Source: Pseudomonas ovata
Lineage (GTDB): Bacteria; Pseudomonadota; Gammaproteobacteria; Pseudomonadales; Pseudomonadaceae
NCBI RefSeq assembly: GCF_003131185.1
Contig: NZ_QFFU01000004.1
Location: 124,001 to 188,000 of the forward strand
Reading direction: 5' to 3'
DNA: 64,000 nucleotides
In this document: in pieces, positions 1-11,919 of the stretch
Layout: every line of letters starts with the position of its first letter
Numbering within the stretch: the stretch's first letter is position 1
Position numbers and translations under genes: made by a program
The notes under the pieces: generated by a model
What the model saw: the letters and a program-made list of their open reading frames with translations, nothing else
What the model was told of the DNA's origin: nothing
Databases searched by the model: none

Positions 1-108
1 CAATTAGCGCGCGATTATCCTGTAGCGCGCGTGACAACGCATCAGCTGTGACAAAGTTTTTATTACTTCGATACCTGATGCCTACAGACCTGCGCAAACG
101 TACGGTTT

Positions 109-546
109 TCAGGTCTCGAACAGGAAGGTGACCGGCCCGTCGTTGACCAGATGCACTTGCATGTCCGCACCAAAACGGCCCGCAGCAACCTGCGGGTGAG
201 CGTCCTGGGCCTGCCTGAGAAGATAGTCGAACATTTCGGCCCCAAGGGCCGGAGGCGCCGCTTTTGAAAAACCGGGGCGCAGGCCGCTGCGGGTGTCGGC
301 CGCCAGGGTGAACTGCGAAACCAGCAACAAACCGCCCTCTACATCACGCAACGACAGGTTCATCTTGCCATCGGCATCGCTGAATACCCGGTAGTTGAGC
401 AACTTGTGCAATAACTTGTCGGCACTGGCGGGCGTGTCTTGAGGCTCGACCCCGACCAACACCAATAACCCCTGGTCGATGGCCCCGACCACGTCGCCCC
501 CGACCTCGACCCGTGCCCCGCGCACGCGTTGCAACAACCCTTTCAT
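109..546 (-). CDS. dtd: D-aminoacyl-tRNA deacylase (D-Tyr-tRNA deacylase)
   Basis: Hydrolyses D-amino acids mis-attached to tRNA, a cytoplasmic proofreading step. The 145-residue product is the usual family length and carries the two active-site signatures, SQFTLA near residue 78 and NDGPVT close to the C-terminus. The frame stays open 32 codons further upstream, but that extension runs into a REP-type repeat. The ATG at 546 gives the canonical N-terminus MKGLLQRV, so it is chosen. pip lies upstream on the same strand, with the repeat between them. Assignment is secure. Confidence 0.93.
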   Translation of the reverse strand: MKGLLQRVRGARVEVGGDVVGAIDQGLLVLVGVEPQDTPASADKLLHKLLNYRVFSDADGKMNLSLRDVEGGLLLVSQFTLAADTRSGLRPGFSKAAPPALGAEMFDYLLRQAQDAHPQVAAGRFGADMQVHLVNDGPVTFLFET

Positions 547-599
547 GAATGCTCCTTGAATGACCCCTGGTTCTGCACACTTACCACTGTACCTGCCCC

Positions 600-771
600 G
601 TAGGAGCGCGCTTGCCCGCGACCGAGTGCGAAGCGCTCGCAAAATCTCGGAAACGCTGCAAATTTACGACTGGAAATCTGCGAAACGCTGAAAATTTACG
701 GCTGGAAATCTGCGAAACGCTGCAAATTTACGACTGCTAACGCACTCGGTCGCGGGCAAGCGCGCTCCTAC
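600..771. repeat. REP-type composite, class I, 30-bp perfect terminal inverted repeats
   Basis: The ends 600-629 and 742-771 are perfect 30-bp inverted repeats that begin GTAGGAGCGCGCTTGC. Between them lie three tandem, slightly diverged copies of a unit of about 32 bp containing GCGAAACGCTGCAAATTTAC. The same architecture recurs at 4548 and three times near 54 kb. It sits between the dtd start and the pip stop. Confidence 0.85.
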
Positions 772-805
772 CCGGCCCAGGTCTGCGGTGTCAGGACGGC
801 AAGCC

Positions 806-1777
806 TCAGGCTTCTTCAGGCGAGAGGTCCAGCAGGTTGTCGGCAATCTGGGCGGCGGCGCGTACCAGGGCATCGGCGATGCCGGTCTCGGCGGCCGAGT
901 GCCCGGCATCGCGGATAATCTGCAGCTCGCTGCCCGGCCAGGCCTGGTGCAGTTCCCAGGCGTTGTCCAGCGGGCAGATCACATCATAGCGGCCATGCAC
1001 GATGATGCCCGGCAGGTGCGCGATCTTGTGCATGTCGCGGATCAGCTGGTTGTCTTCCAGGAAGGCATTGTTGACGAAGTAATGGGTCTCGATGCAGGCA
1101 ATCGACAGCGCCCGTTGCGGCTCGCAGAAACGGTCGACCACCTGCGGGTTCGGGCGCAGGGTCGCGGTGCGCCCTTCCCAGCCCGACCAGGCCTTGGCGG
1201 CGTGCATCTGGGCGATCTGGTCGGGGCCGGTCAGGCGCCGGTGATAGGCGGCCAGCAGGTTGTCGCGCTCCTCGACCGGGATCGGGGCGAGGAAGTCCTG
1301 CCAGAAATCAGGGAACAGGCGGCTGGCGCCGCACTGGTAGAACCACTGGATTTCCTGCGGCCGGCACAGAAAGATGCCACGCAGAATCAGGGCATGCACA
1401 CGGTCCGGGTGGGTCTGCGCGTAGGCCAGGGCCAGGGTCGACCCCCACGACCCCCCGAACAGCACCCACTTGTCGATGCCCAGGTGCTCGCGAATGCGCT
1501 CCAGGTCCTCGACCAGGTGCCAGGTGGTGTTGTTTTCCAGGCTGGCGTGCGGCGTGGAGCGACCACAGCCGCGCTGGTCAAACGTTACGATGCGGTACAG
1601 GTTGGGGTCGAAGTAGCAGCGGCTCTGCGCATCGCAGCCCGAGCCCGGACCGCCATGAATGAACACCACGGGCAGGCCGTCAGGCGAGCCGCTTTCATCG
1701 ACATAGAGCACATGCGGAGCTTCCACGGCCAGATCGTGCCGGGCATAAGGTTTGATCTGCGGGTACAAAGTCTGCAT
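806..1777 (-). CDS. pip: Proline iminopeptidase (alpha/beta hydrolase, S33)
   Basis: Cytoplasmic aminopeptidase that removes N-terminal proline from peptides. The 323-residue protein has the oxyanion motif HGGPG at 41-45, the nucleophile elbow GGSWGS at 108-113 (Ser110), an acid residue in GRYD (Asp265) and the catalytic His293 in DAGHSA. Length and motif spacing match the bacterial family of about 313-323 residues. dtd follows on the same strand, a pairing I recall from other Pseudomonas. It is divergent from glgP; the 263-bp gap holds no other recognisable gene. Confidence 0.93.
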   Translation of the reverse strand: MQTLYPQIKPYARHDLAVEAPHVLYVDESGSPDGLPVVFIHGGPGSGCDAQSRCYFDPNLYRIVTFDQRGCGRSTPHASLENNTTWHLVEDLERIREHLGIDKWVLFGGSWGSTLALAYAQTHPDRVHALILRGIFLCRPQEIQWFYQCGASRLFPDFWQDFLAPIPVEERDNLLAAYHRRLTGPDQIAQMHAAKAWSGWEGRTATLRPNPQVVDRFCEPQRALSIACIETHYFVNNAFLEDNQLIRDMHKIAHLPGIIVHGRYDVICPLDNAWELHQAWPGSELQIIRDAGHSAAETGIADALVRAAAQIADNLLDLSPEEA

Positions 1778-2040
1778 AAGTGCTCCATGGTCCGTTTCGT
1801 GGGCGTGTTCGGTAAAGCGGTTGCCATCATAAACCCGAAATGGTTAATGAGCATGCTGATCGGTATGGAACGATAGATGCAAGCAATCTGCCAGGCGCTG
1901 ACGGCGAACCTGCAAGGTCCGCCCGGGTCAGAGCGTGGGGCGTGTCATGGCTCATTGCGATTTTTTTCAGGAAATAACCGGCGACACGCCTACAGTCTAA
2001 GTACTCCTTTCCATTTGCCTGACTACTTGAGGTCGTACCG

Positions 2041-4491
<2,451 letters not shown>

Positions 4492-4502
4492 AGGCGTTGA
4501 CC

Positions 4503-4526
4503 GTGACGCCTTGATCAAGGCGTCAC
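4503..4526. terminator. 24-bp perfect palindrome after glgP, possible terminator stem
   Basis: GTGACGCCTTGA followed by its exact complement begins 12 bases after the glgP stop. It would form a 10-bp stem with a GATC loop. No T-run follows, so it is at best a Rho-assisted terminator or an mRNA-end stabiliser. The dyad is certain; the function is inferred. Confidence 0.45.
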
Positions 4527-4547
4527 CCACTGATGAATTCACCCCTT

Positions 4548-4702
4548 GTAGGAGCGCGCTTGCCCGCGACCGAGTGCGTAGCGCTCGCAAAATCTGCGAA
4601 ACGCTACAAATTTACGATCTGAAGTCTGCGAAACGCTGCAAATTTACGACTGCTAACGCAGCCGGTCGCGGTGGTCCGGCATTCCGGCAAGCGCGCTCCT
4701 AC
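4548..4702. repeat. REP-type composite, class I
   Basis: Same family as 600-771. The left arm begins GTAGGAGCGCGCTTGC and the right arm ends GCGCGCTCCTAC. Two internal units of about 32 bp lie between them, and the right arm carries an insertion reading GGTGGTCCGGCATTCC. It fills most of the 420-bp gap after glgP. The rest of the gap holds a TATACT hexamer at 4864-4869 that could be the -10 box for the next gene; no convincing -35 is visible. Confidence 0.8.
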
Positions 4703-4911
4703 GCTGCGCGACAGCGTGCCGCCTTGGCGCTCCGTCTTGGCGTTGTGTCAGTAACCCAGGGTGGGTTCTCATAAAGACAACGCCTGTCGCAAGTGGCAAA
4801 CCGCCATAAATTCTCTGGCCAGCCCGTGTGACGATCCCTTCGTCATGCGGTCAGACTCGCCGGTATACTCCAAATCTCTCTTGCCTCCCTGACCGAAAAG
4901 GATGTCGTCAC

Positions 4912-7776
4912 GTGCCTTGGCTGATGCTGGTACCCGCACTCCTGTTGCTTGGCTATGCCGTGATCGGCTACGACTTCACGCTGATCATGGCGTTTCTGGT
5001 CGTCTGGCTGGCCTGGCAAGCCGGACGCCTCACCGCCCTGAGCAAGAAGGCGGATAAGCAGGCCATCCAGTTGAGTGCCGCGCAGGAGGCCCTTGACGCC
5101 CTGCAAAAGCGCCTGGCGCAGCTGGAGTCAACGCGGCGCAGCACGGCAGAAGCAACGACCGCACCAGCGTCGGAGCCGGCCAAGGCACCGGCAAAAGTCA
5201 CTTTCTACCAGCCGCCGACCGAGCCTGAGCTGACCTGGAGCCTGCCGGCCGCATCGACACCGACGACCCCCGTACCGCCAACCGCGCCCCCGAAACCCTC
5301 GGTCAAAGAAGCGCCCACCGTTGCGCAGACCCCGACACCGCCCCCCGCCCCCTCGCAGCCCAATCCGGTCGACCAGACCATCGAGGCGGCGCGCAACTGG
5401 TTGCTGGGCGGCAACACCGTATTGCGGGTCGGCCTGGTGCTGCTGTTTCTGGGCCTGGCCTTTTTGCTGCGCTATGCCACCGAAGGCATGGTGGTGCCGC
5501 TCGAAGTCCGCTATGCCGGCGTCGCCGCAGTGGCCATGGCCCTGGTCGGCCTGGGCTGGTGGCTGCGCGGGCGCAACCCGGGCTTTGCCCTGATGGTGCA
5601 GGGCGCCGGCATCGGCACGCTGTACCTGACCGTATTCGCGGCGATGAAGCTGCACCCGCTGCTCGATCCGACCCTGGGCTTTGGCCTGCTGGTCGTCATC
5701 ATGGCGTGCTCGGCCGTGCTGGCAATCAACCAGAACTCGCTGGCGTTGGCCTGTGCCGCCACCCTGGGCGGTTTCGCCGCGCCGATCCTGGCTTCGACCG
5801 GGCAAGGCAGCCATGTGGCGCTGTTCAGTTATTTCACCCTGCTCAATGTCGGCATTTTCGCCATCGCCTGGTTCAAGGCCTGGCGCCTGCTGAACCTGAT
5901 CGGCTTTGTCGGCACCTTCGGCATCGGCTTTGCCTGGGGCGTCAAGAGCTATACCCCTGCCCTGTTCTGGAGCACCGAGCCCTTTCTGGTGCTGTTTTTC
6001 CTCATGTACCTGGCCATCGGCCTGTTGTTTGCCCGGCGCAAGTTGCAGGAAGCAGCCACGGGCCCGGCCGATGACAGCCATGCGGCCCTGCTGCGCTGGA
6101 CCGCCAGGCAAGGCGATTACGTCGATGGCAGCCTGCTGTTCGGCACGCCACTGGTAGGCTTTGGCCTGCAATACGCCATTGTCGAACACCTGGAATTCGG
6201 TCCGGCCTTCAGTGCGCTGGTGCTGGGGCTTGTCTACATGGGCATCGCCCGCCTGCTGGTCAGCCGGGTCAGCGAGCGTGCCACGCTGCTGGTCGAGGCC
6301 TGCCTGTCGCTGGGCGTGGTGTTCGCTTCGCTGGCCATTCCGCTGGGCCTGGACGCGCGCTGGACCACCTGCGCCTGGGCCATCGAAGGGGCGGCGATCT
6401 TCTGGCTCGGCCTGCGTCAGCAACGCTTGCTGGCCCGCGGCTTTGGTCTGTTGCTGCAACTGGCGGCGGGCGTGGTATGCCTGGACATGTTGAACGACAG
6501 CTATTCGCCCTGGCAGGTCAACGGCGACTTCTGGACGCCGATGATCCTGTCCCTGTCCGCCCTGGTCAGCGCCCTGTGCTGCCATCGCATGCCGACCGCG
6601 CTGCGCAGCAACGATCAATGGCTGGGTAACCTGCTGGTGGCGGTGGGTGGTTTCTGGTGGGCCGTGTCGATGAGCCTGGCGGTGCTGCGCTTTGCCACGC
6701 AGGACTGGGAGCTGACCTGGCTGCTGCTGAGCGCCGCTGCCAGCGTCGCGCTCTGGACGGTCCTGGCCTTGCGCCTGCGCTGGCCGGGGCTGGCCCTGCT
6801 GTGCTGCATGCTGATGCCGGTCAGCGCCCTGTTGCTGCTTGGCGCGCTGGACACCGACTACCACCCGTTCGCCCTGGGCGGCTGGCTGGCCTGGCTGCTG
6901 GTGGCCGGCGTGCACCTGCTAAGCCTGCGCCGCCTGGCGCCGTTGCTGCCGGCCCACCTTCTGGAAGGCGCGCATGCACTGGGCGGCTGGGTGCTGCTGG
7001 GGGTGGTGGCGGCGGAGCTGCGTTTTGTCCTGCTGCAACTGGCCGAACAGCGCAACGCGTGGCGCTGGCTGGGCTGGGCGCTGCTGCCAAGCCTGTACCT
7101 GTGGGCCATGGCCTCACAGCGCCCATGGCCATGGCCGGTGGCGGCACACCCGCGCGCCTATCGGATCTGGGTGGCCGCACCGCTGGCGGCGCTGATGCTG
7201 GCCTGGTTCTGGCTGGCCAACACCTTGAGCGACGGCAGCGCCGACCCTTTGCCCTACATCGCATTGCTCAACCCGCTGGAACTGGGCCTGCTGCTGGCCC
7301 TGGGGGGCGTGCTGCTGTGGCTGCAACGCTACCTGCCGCAACTGGGCGTCAACCCGGTGCAGGCCCGCCAGGCCGTGTGGCTGGTGGGCGGCGCCTCGCT
7401 GTTCGCGCTGCTGACCGCCATGGTCATGCGCAGCGTGCATCACTGGAGCGGCGTGCCATGGGACACCGAGGCCCTGCTGGGCTCGATGACGGTCCAGGCC
7501 AGCCTGTCGATCACCTGGAGCCTGATGGCCCTGGCGCTGATGATCGGCGGCCATCTCAAGGTCCGGCGCGAAGTCTGGCTGGCGGGCGCCGTGCTGATTG
7601 GCGTAGTGGTGGTCAAGTTGTTTTTTGTCGAACTGAGCGACCGCGGTTCGATGGCGCGCATTGTTTCGTTTATAGGTGTTGGCATATTGCTACTTGTAGT
7701 GGGATATTTCGCACCACTACCACCGAAACCTTCTGTCATACCTATCGGCGAAGCGCCCGGCCCGACCCAACCGTGA
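4912..7776 (+). CDS. DUF2339 multi-spanning membrane protein
   Basis: Large inner-membrane protein of unknown function, 954 residues from the GTG start. It begins with a hydrophobic N-terminal segment, then a coiled-coil-like stretch (about residues 40-80), a proline-rich linker (about 85-155), and more than 20 hydrophobic helices to the C-terminus, as in the DUF2339 family. The frame is open 28 codons further upstream. GTG at 4912 is preferred because AAAAGGA lies 9 nt before it and the extension looks non-coding. It is followed 10 bp later by a DUF3999 gene, suggesting an operon. No catalytic motif was seen; a role in envelope or polysaccharide handling would be a guess. Confidence 0.82.
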   Translation: MPWLMLVPALLLLGYAVIGYDFTLIMAFLVVWLAWQAGRLTALSKKADKQAIQLSAAQEALDALQKRLAQLESTRRSTAEATTAPASEPAKAPAKVTFYQPPTEPELTWSLPAASTPTTPVPPTAPPKPSVKEAPTVAQTPTPPPAPSQPNPVDQTIEAARNWLLGGNTVLRVGLVLLFLGLAFLLRYATEGMVVPLEVRYAGVAAVAMALVGLGWWLRGRNPGFALMVQGAGIGTLYLTVFAAMKLHPLLDPTLGFGLLVVIMACSAVLAINQNSLALACAATLGGFAAPILASTGQGSHVALFSYFTLLNVGIFAIAWFKAWRLLNLIGFVGTFGIGFAWGVKSYTPALFWSTEPFLVLFFLMYLAIGLLFARRKLQEAATGPADDSHAALLRWTARQGDYVDGSLLFGTPLVGFGLQYAIVEHLEFGPAFSALVLGLVYMGIARLLVSRVSERATLLVEACLSLGVVFASLAIPLGLDARWTTCAWAIEGAAIFWLGLRQQRLLARGFGLLLQLAAGVVCLDMLNDSYSPWQVNGDFWTPMILSLSALVSALCCHRMPTALRSNDQWLGNLLVAVGGFWWAVSMSLAVLRFATQDWELTWLLLSAAASVALWTVLALRLRWPGLALLCCMLMPVSALLLLGALDTDYHPFALGGWLAWLLVAGVHLLSLRRLAPLLPAHLLEGAHALGGWVLLGVVAAELRFVLLQLAEQRNAWRWLGWALLPSLYLWAMASQRPWPWPVAAHPRAYRIWVAAPLAALMLAWFWLANTLSDGSADPLPYIALLNPLELGLLLALGGVLLWLQRYLPQLGVNPVQARQAVWLVGGASLFALLTAMVMRSVHHWSGVPWDTEALLGSMTVQASLSITWSLMALALMIGGHLKVRREVWLAGAVLIGVVVVKLFFVELSDRGSMARIVSFIGVGILLLVVGYFAPLPPKPSVIPIGEAPGPTQP

Positions 7777-7786
7777 GGAATCGTTC

Positions 7787-9160
7787 TTGAGTCATCCGCT
7801 GATCATGAAAATCGCTGTACTGGGCCTGGCCTTGTGCAGCGCGACGATCACCCATGCCCAGGACAAGCCGGCCGATTTCGCCAGCCAGACACCGCTGACC
7901 CTCAGCGGCGAAGGCCCGTGGTTCCGACTCGAACTGCCCCTGGCGGTGCAGTTGAACGCCCGCCAGCCAGACCTGGCCGACCTGCGGGTGTTCAATGCCC
8001 AGGGCCAGGCCATGGCCTATGCCTTTGCCCGCGAACCGGCCGTGGCCGAGGATGAGCCCGAGCCGATCCCGGTCAAGTGGTTCCCGCTGTACAGCGCCTC
8101 GGACAGTGATGAAAGCGCCCCGGGTATCCGTATCCAGCGCTCCAGCAACGGCACGGTGATCGAGGTACAACCGCAAGTGGCCATCGAGGCCGGCGAAGAA
8201 GTGCTGCGCGGCTGGCTGCTCGACACCAGCGCGGTCAAGGCACCGCTGGAGCAACTGCTGATCGACTGGAGCACCGAGCGCGAGGGTTTTCAGCAGTTCA
8301 GCATCGAGGCCAGCGACGATCTGCAGAGCTGGCAGTCCTGGGGTGAAGGGCATGTCGCACGTCTGTCGTTCGCCGACGAGGTGGTCGAGCAGCGCGAAAT
8401 CGGCCTGCCCGGCCTGAATGCCCGCTACCTGCGCCTGCTGTGGCACTCGCCGCAAGGCGCGCCGACCCTCACTGCGGCCCATGTATTCAGCGCCCGCCCC
8501 GACAGCCCGGCACTGCCGCTGACCTGGTCGGGCCAGGTCGGCGGCACGGTCGACAAGCCGGGCGAGTATGTCTGGCAGTTACCGGTCAGCCTGCCCTTGC
8601 AGCGGGTGGTCATTGACATGACCGAGCCCAACACCCTGGCACCCGGCACCCTGTATGGTCGCGCCGATGCCACCCAGCCGTGGCAGGTCATCGGCAGCAG
8701 CCTGCTGTATCGCTTGCCGCAGAATGGCGAAGAAGTGATCCAGGACCAGATCCAGCTGGGCGGCCAGGTCGTGCGGCAGTTGAAGCTGGAAATCGACGAG
8801 CGTGGCGGCGGCCTGGGAGAGCAGGCGCCCAAACTGCGCTTTGCCGTGCAGGCCACCCAGGTGGTGTTTCTGGCGCGTGACAAAGGGCCTTTCGTCCTGG
8901 CGGTGGGCAATGCCCAGGCCCGGGCCGCCAACCTGCCGCTGGGCACGCTGATTCCCGACCTCAATGCCCAGACCCTGGCCACCTTGAGCAAGGCCCAGCC
9001 GATGGCGCCGCCAACGGCGAACCTGGCCACGCCGGTGCCGATCGCCGAAGCGCCCTTCGACTACAAGCGCCTGGGCCTGTGGGCGGTGCTGGTGCTGGGC
9101 GCCGCACTGCTGGCCTGGATGGCCTGGAGCACCCTGCGCGCCTCGCGTCCCAAACCCTGA
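7787..9160 (+). CDS. DUF3999 secreted/membrane-anchored protein
   Basis: Protein of 457 residues with an N-terminal signal peptide (cleavage likely after THA), a long beta-rich periplasmic region and one C-terminal transmembrane helix (LWAVLVLGAALLAWMAW) with a short basic tail. This is the DUF3999 layout, function unknown. A GAGGAA sequence 6 nt before TTG 7787 supports that start; ATG 7805 would give a tidier signal peptide but has no ribosome site. It follows the DUF2339 gene closely and is probably co-transcribed, so the two may act together at the inner membrane. Confidence 0.78.
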   Translation: MSHPLIMKIAVLGLALCSATITHAQDKPADFASQTPLTLSGEGPWFRLELPLAVQLNARQPDLADLRVFNAQGQAMAYAFAREPAVAEDEPEPIPVKWFPLYSASDSDESAPGIRIQRSSNGTVIEVQPQVAIEAGEEVLRGWLLDTSAVKAPLEQLLIDWSTEREGFQQFSIEASDDLQSWQSWGEGHVARLSFADEVVEQREIGLPGLNARYLRLLWHSPQGAPTLTAAHVFSARPDSPALPLTWSGQVGGTVDKPGEYVWQLPVSLPLQRVVIDMTEPNTLAPGTLYGRADATQPWQVIGSSLLYRLPQNGEEVIQDQIQLGGQVVRQLKLEIDERGGGLGEQAPKLRFAVQATQVVFLARDKGPFVLAVGNAQARAANLPLGTLIPDLNAQTLATLSKAQPMAPPTANLATPVPIAEAPFDYKRLGLWAVLVLGAALLAWMAWSTLRASRPKP

Positions 9161-9166
9161 TAGATG

Positions 9167-9187
9167 GCGCCATGACCTGGCGCTTTT
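9167..9187 (+). terminator. Intrinsic terminator of the DUF2339-DUF3999 operon
   Basis: GCGCCA, a 5-base loop and TGGCGC are followed directly by TTTT, starting 7 bp after the DUF3999 stop. The stem is short (6 bp) but GC-rich and well placed. Confidence 0.55.
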
Positions 9188-9307
9188 GCAGCTACGCTGT
9201 GCCGGTATCTGAACTCAAACAGACCCGGTCCGGTCTGACAGGCAGTATTCAGGTTCGACTCGCGCTAAACTGCGCGGGTTTATCCTTCCCCCTTTTCGGA
9301 GCTATCC

Positions 9308-10318
9308 ATGTCCCGCGTTACCCTGAGTCGCTATTTGATTGAGCAGACCCGCAGCAACAACACCCCTGCCGATCTGCGTTTCCTGATCGAAGTGGTGGCG
9401 CGTGCATGCAAGGAGATCAGCCACGCGGTATCCAAAGGCGCCCTGGGCGGCGTGCTGGGTAGCGAAGGCACCGAAAACGTGCAAGGCGAAGTGCAGAAGA
9501 AACTCGACGTGATTTCCAACGAAATCCTGCTCGAAGCCAACGAATGGGGCGGTCACCTGGCCGGCATGGCGTCCGAAGAAATGGACAATGCCTACCAGAT
9601 CCCGGGCAAATACCCTAAAGGTGCCTACCTGCTGGTATTCGACCCACTGGACGGTTCGTCGAACATCGACGTCAACGTCTCGGTCGGCACCATCTTCTCG
9701 GTCCTGCGTTGCCCCAACGAGTACCTGAGCCAGAACGAAAGCCTCAACGAAAACGCCTTCCTGCAGCCAGGCACCCAGCAGGTCGCCGCCGGCTACGCCA
9801 TCTATGGCCCGCAGACCATGCTGATCCTGACCTTGGGCGACGGCGTCAAGGGCTTTACCCTGGACCGTGAGATGGGCAGTTTCGTGCTGACCCACGAAAA
9901 CATCAGCATTCCGGAGACCACCCAGGAATTCGCCATCAACATGTCCAACCAGCGTCACTGGGAAGCCCCGGTACAACGCTACGTGGGCGAGCTGCTGGCG
10001 GGTGAAGAAGGCCCGCTGAAAAAGAACTACAACATGCGCTGGATCGCCTCGATGGTGGCCGACGTGCACCGCATCCTGACCCGTGGCGGCCTGTTCATGT
10101 ACCCGCGCGACGCCCGCGAGCCATCCAAGCCGGGCAAACTGCGCCTGATGTACGAGGCCAACCCGATGTCCTTCCTGGTCGAGCAGGCCGGCGGTGCGTC
10201 GACCAACGGTCGCGAGCGCATCCTGGACCTCAAGCCCCAGGGCCTGCACGAGCGCGTCGCGGTCTTCCTGGGCTCCAGGCAGGAAGTCGAGCGCGTCACC
10301 GGCTACCACAAGGAGTAA
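9308..10318 (+). CDS. fbp: Fructose-1,6-bisphosphatase, class I
   Basis: Dephosphorylates fructose-1,6-bisphosphate in gluconeogenesis, which a Pseudomonas growing on organic or amino acids needs. The 336-residue length is typical. FDPLDGSSN at 111-119 is the metal- and phosphate-binding signature, with upstream acidic residues (E90, E91) in place. GGAG lies 6 nt before the ATG. The next gene starts 3 bp after the stop, so the two form an operon. Confidence 0.96.
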   Translation: MSRVTLSRYLIEQTRSNNTPADLRFLIEVVARACKEISHAVSKGALGGVLGSEGTENVQGEVQKKLDVISNEILLEANEWGGHLAGMASEEMDNAYQIPGKYPKGAYLLVFDPLDGSSNIDVNVSVGTIFSVLRCPNEYLSQNESLNENAFLQPGTQQVAAGYAIYGPQTMLILTLGDGVKGFTLDREMGSFVLTHENISIPETTQEFAINMSNQRHWEAPVQRYVGELLAGEEGPLKKNYNMRWIASMVADVHRILTRGGLFMYPRDAREPSKPGKLRLMYEANPMSFLVEQAGGASTNGRERILDLKPQGLHERVAVFLGSRQEVERVTGYHKE

Positions 10319-10321
10319 GCC

Positions 10322-10924
10322 ATGGGCGCGCCCTGGCGTGACCTGCTCGACTGGTGGTTCGGCCCTGCCGACTCGCCGACCGAGGCGGTGGCGACCCGGA
10401 ACGCGCTGTGGTTCGGCAAGCGCAAGGCCAATGACACCGAAGCCCGCGAGCGTTTCGGTGATCAGGTGCAACAGGCGCTGGCCGGCGGCCTGCAAGACTG
10501 GGCGACTCATCCTGAAGGCTGGCTGTCGCTGATCGTGTTGCTCGACCAGTTGCCGCGCATGATCCATCGCGACAGTGCCCAGGCCTATGCGGGCGATGCC
10601 CGCGCCCAGGCGCTGCTGCGCGAGGGGCTGCATGCCGGCCACCACCTGCAACTGCCTCCCCTGCAATGCACATTCGTCTACCTGGTACTGGAGCACAGCG
10701 AAAACCTGGACGACCAGAACCAGGCCGTGGCCTGTTTTACCGGGCTTGTGCAACAACTGCCCGAGCACGAGCGTGGGTACTTCAGGCGTAGCCTGGACTA
10801 TGCCGAACGCCACCAGCGCATCATTGCCCGCTTCGGGCGCTTCCCGCACCGCAATGCCCTGCTGGGCCGCGCGTCTACGCCTGAGGAAGTCGAGTTCCTC
10901 AAGACGCCGGGCTCAGGCTTCTGA
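10322..10924 (+). CDS. DUF924 family protein
   Basis: Soluble, mostly helical protein of 200 residues. It has the DUF924 hallmarks: an N-terminal DWWFG, then SLIVLLDQLPRMIHR and a central ALQ/YLVLEHSE region, ending with the typical FGRFPHRNALLGR. The fold is TPR-like; the molecular role is not known. The start lies 3 bp after the fbp stop, with AGGAG overlapping the fbp end, so it is translated from the fbp transcript. Confidence 0.85.
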   Translation: MGAPWRDLLDWWFGPADSPTEAVATRNALWFGKRKANDTEARERFGDQVQQALAGGLQDWATHPEGWLSLIVLLDQLPRMIHRDSAQAYAGDARAQALLREGLHAGHHLQLPPLQCTFVYLVLEHSENLDDQNQAVACFTGLVQQLPEHERGYFRRSLDYAERHQRIIARFGRFPHRNALLGRASTPEEVEFLKTPGSGF

Positions 10925-11032
10925 TCCGGCCCGATAAATCCTTTTCCGGCCCGGGAACCAGATCGACTTTTTCGCCTCCAAGCTCTCGGCACAGCGTCCG
11001 CCTGCGTGCCTCCCTTTCAGGAGCTTGACCTC

Positions 11033-11287
11033 ATGTATCTGCGTTACGTAGCGTTGCTGGCATCGCTTGTGCTGTTGAGCGCGTGCAACAAGATCAATCA
11101 GGAAAACTATTCGAAACTCTCGGCCGGCATGCCCAAGGCGCAAGTCGATGCAATGCTCGGCAGCCCGACCGAATGCTCTGGCGCACTGGGCATTTCCAGT
11201 TGCACATGGGGCAATGAACAAACCTTCATCAGCGTGCAGTACGCCGGTGACAAGGTGGTGATGTTCTCCGGGCAGGGCCTTAAATAA
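11033..11287 (+). CDS. Small lipoprotein, BamE/SmpA-like fold (DUF3862-type)
   Basis: An 84-residue protein with a lipoprotein signal peptide ending in LLSAC (Cys about residue 17). After it come the motif KLSAGMPKAQVDAMLGSP and a short beta sheet with two cysteines. The GMxxxxVxxxLGxP pattern is the signature of the OmlA/SmpA fold found in BamE and OsmE. ATG 11033 is chosen over an upstream GTG because AGGAG lies 9 nt before it and it starts the signal peptide. The lipocalin gene begins 2 bp after the stop, so both are probably envelope proteins made together. Confidence 0.75.
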   Translation: MYLRYVALLASLVLLSACNKINQENYSKLSAGMPKAQVDAMLGSPTECSGALGISSCTWGNEQTFISVQYAGDKVVMFSGQGLK

Positions 11288-11289
11288 GC

Positions 11290-11874
11290 ATGGCGATACC
11301 GTTGCTGCGCTTTGCCCTGGCCGTGCTGGCCGGCTTTCTGGTCATCGGCTTCGCTTATTCGGCCGAGAATCTCGATCCCAAGACCGCCGGCGACGTCGAT
11401 CTGGCGCGCTACCAGGGCACATGGTACGAGCTGGCGCGCCTGCCGCTGTATTTCCAGCGCGACTGCGCCCAGTCAGAGGCCCACTATGCACTCAAGGACG
11501 ATGGCACTGTCGCGGTGACCAATCGCTGCCGCACCCTCGATGGCGAGTGGCAAGAGGCCAAGGGCACAGCCACCGCGCAAGTGCCGGGCAAGACCGACAA
11601 GCTGTGGGTGGTGTTCGACAACTGGTTCTCACGCCTGCTGCCCTGGGTCGCCAAGGGCGACTACTGGGTGCTTTATGTGGACGAGCACTACAAGACGGCA
11701 GTGGTCGGCAATCCGAACCGCAAGTACCTGTGGCTGCTGGCACGCACCCCGACCGTGCCGGAGTGGCTCAAGCAGGAAATGCTCGCCAACGCCCGCCAGC
11801 AGGGCTACGACACCAGCCGCCTGATCTGGCGCGTGGCCGATTCGAAAATCACTGCCAGGCCAGCTGGCCAGTAG
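11290..11874 (+). CDS. blc: Bacterial lipocalin (Blc family)
   Basis: Beta-barrel lipid-binding protein of the envelope, 194 residues. YQGTWYELARLP is the lipocalin structural motif 1, and KYLWLLARTP and a C-terminal helix follow as in Blc. Most Blc proteins are outer-membrane lipoproteins. Here the hydrophobic N-terminus (FALAVLAGFLVIGFAYSA) lacks a lipobox cysteine, so it is either cleaved to a free periplasmic protein or stays membrane-anchored. It lies immediately downstream of a small lipoprotein gene. Confidence 0.88.
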   Translation: MAIPLLRFALAVLAGFLVIGFAYSAENLDPKTAGDVDLARYQGTWYELARLPLYFQRDCAQSEAHYALKDDGTVAVTNRCRTLDGEWQEAKGTATAQVPGKTDKLWVVFDNWFSRLLPWVAKGDYWVLYVDEHYKTAVVGNPNRKYLWLLARTPTVPEWLKQEMLANARQQGYDTSRLIWRVADSKITARPAGQ

Positions 11875-11919
11875 GGGCTTGGGTCGAACCCTGTAGCCAG
11901 TACCTGGTTCAGTCCTGTG

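Noticed and set aside
1-108. Left edge of the window as a gene end or regulatory site
   Set aside because: No open frame, stem with T-run or recognisable motif could be supported in these 108 bases.
5128-6915. 595-residue antisense frame in the DUF2339 gene, very rich in Gln, Arg and Gly
   Set aside because: Shadow frame produced by Leu/Ala/Trp-rich membrane helices on the coding strand.
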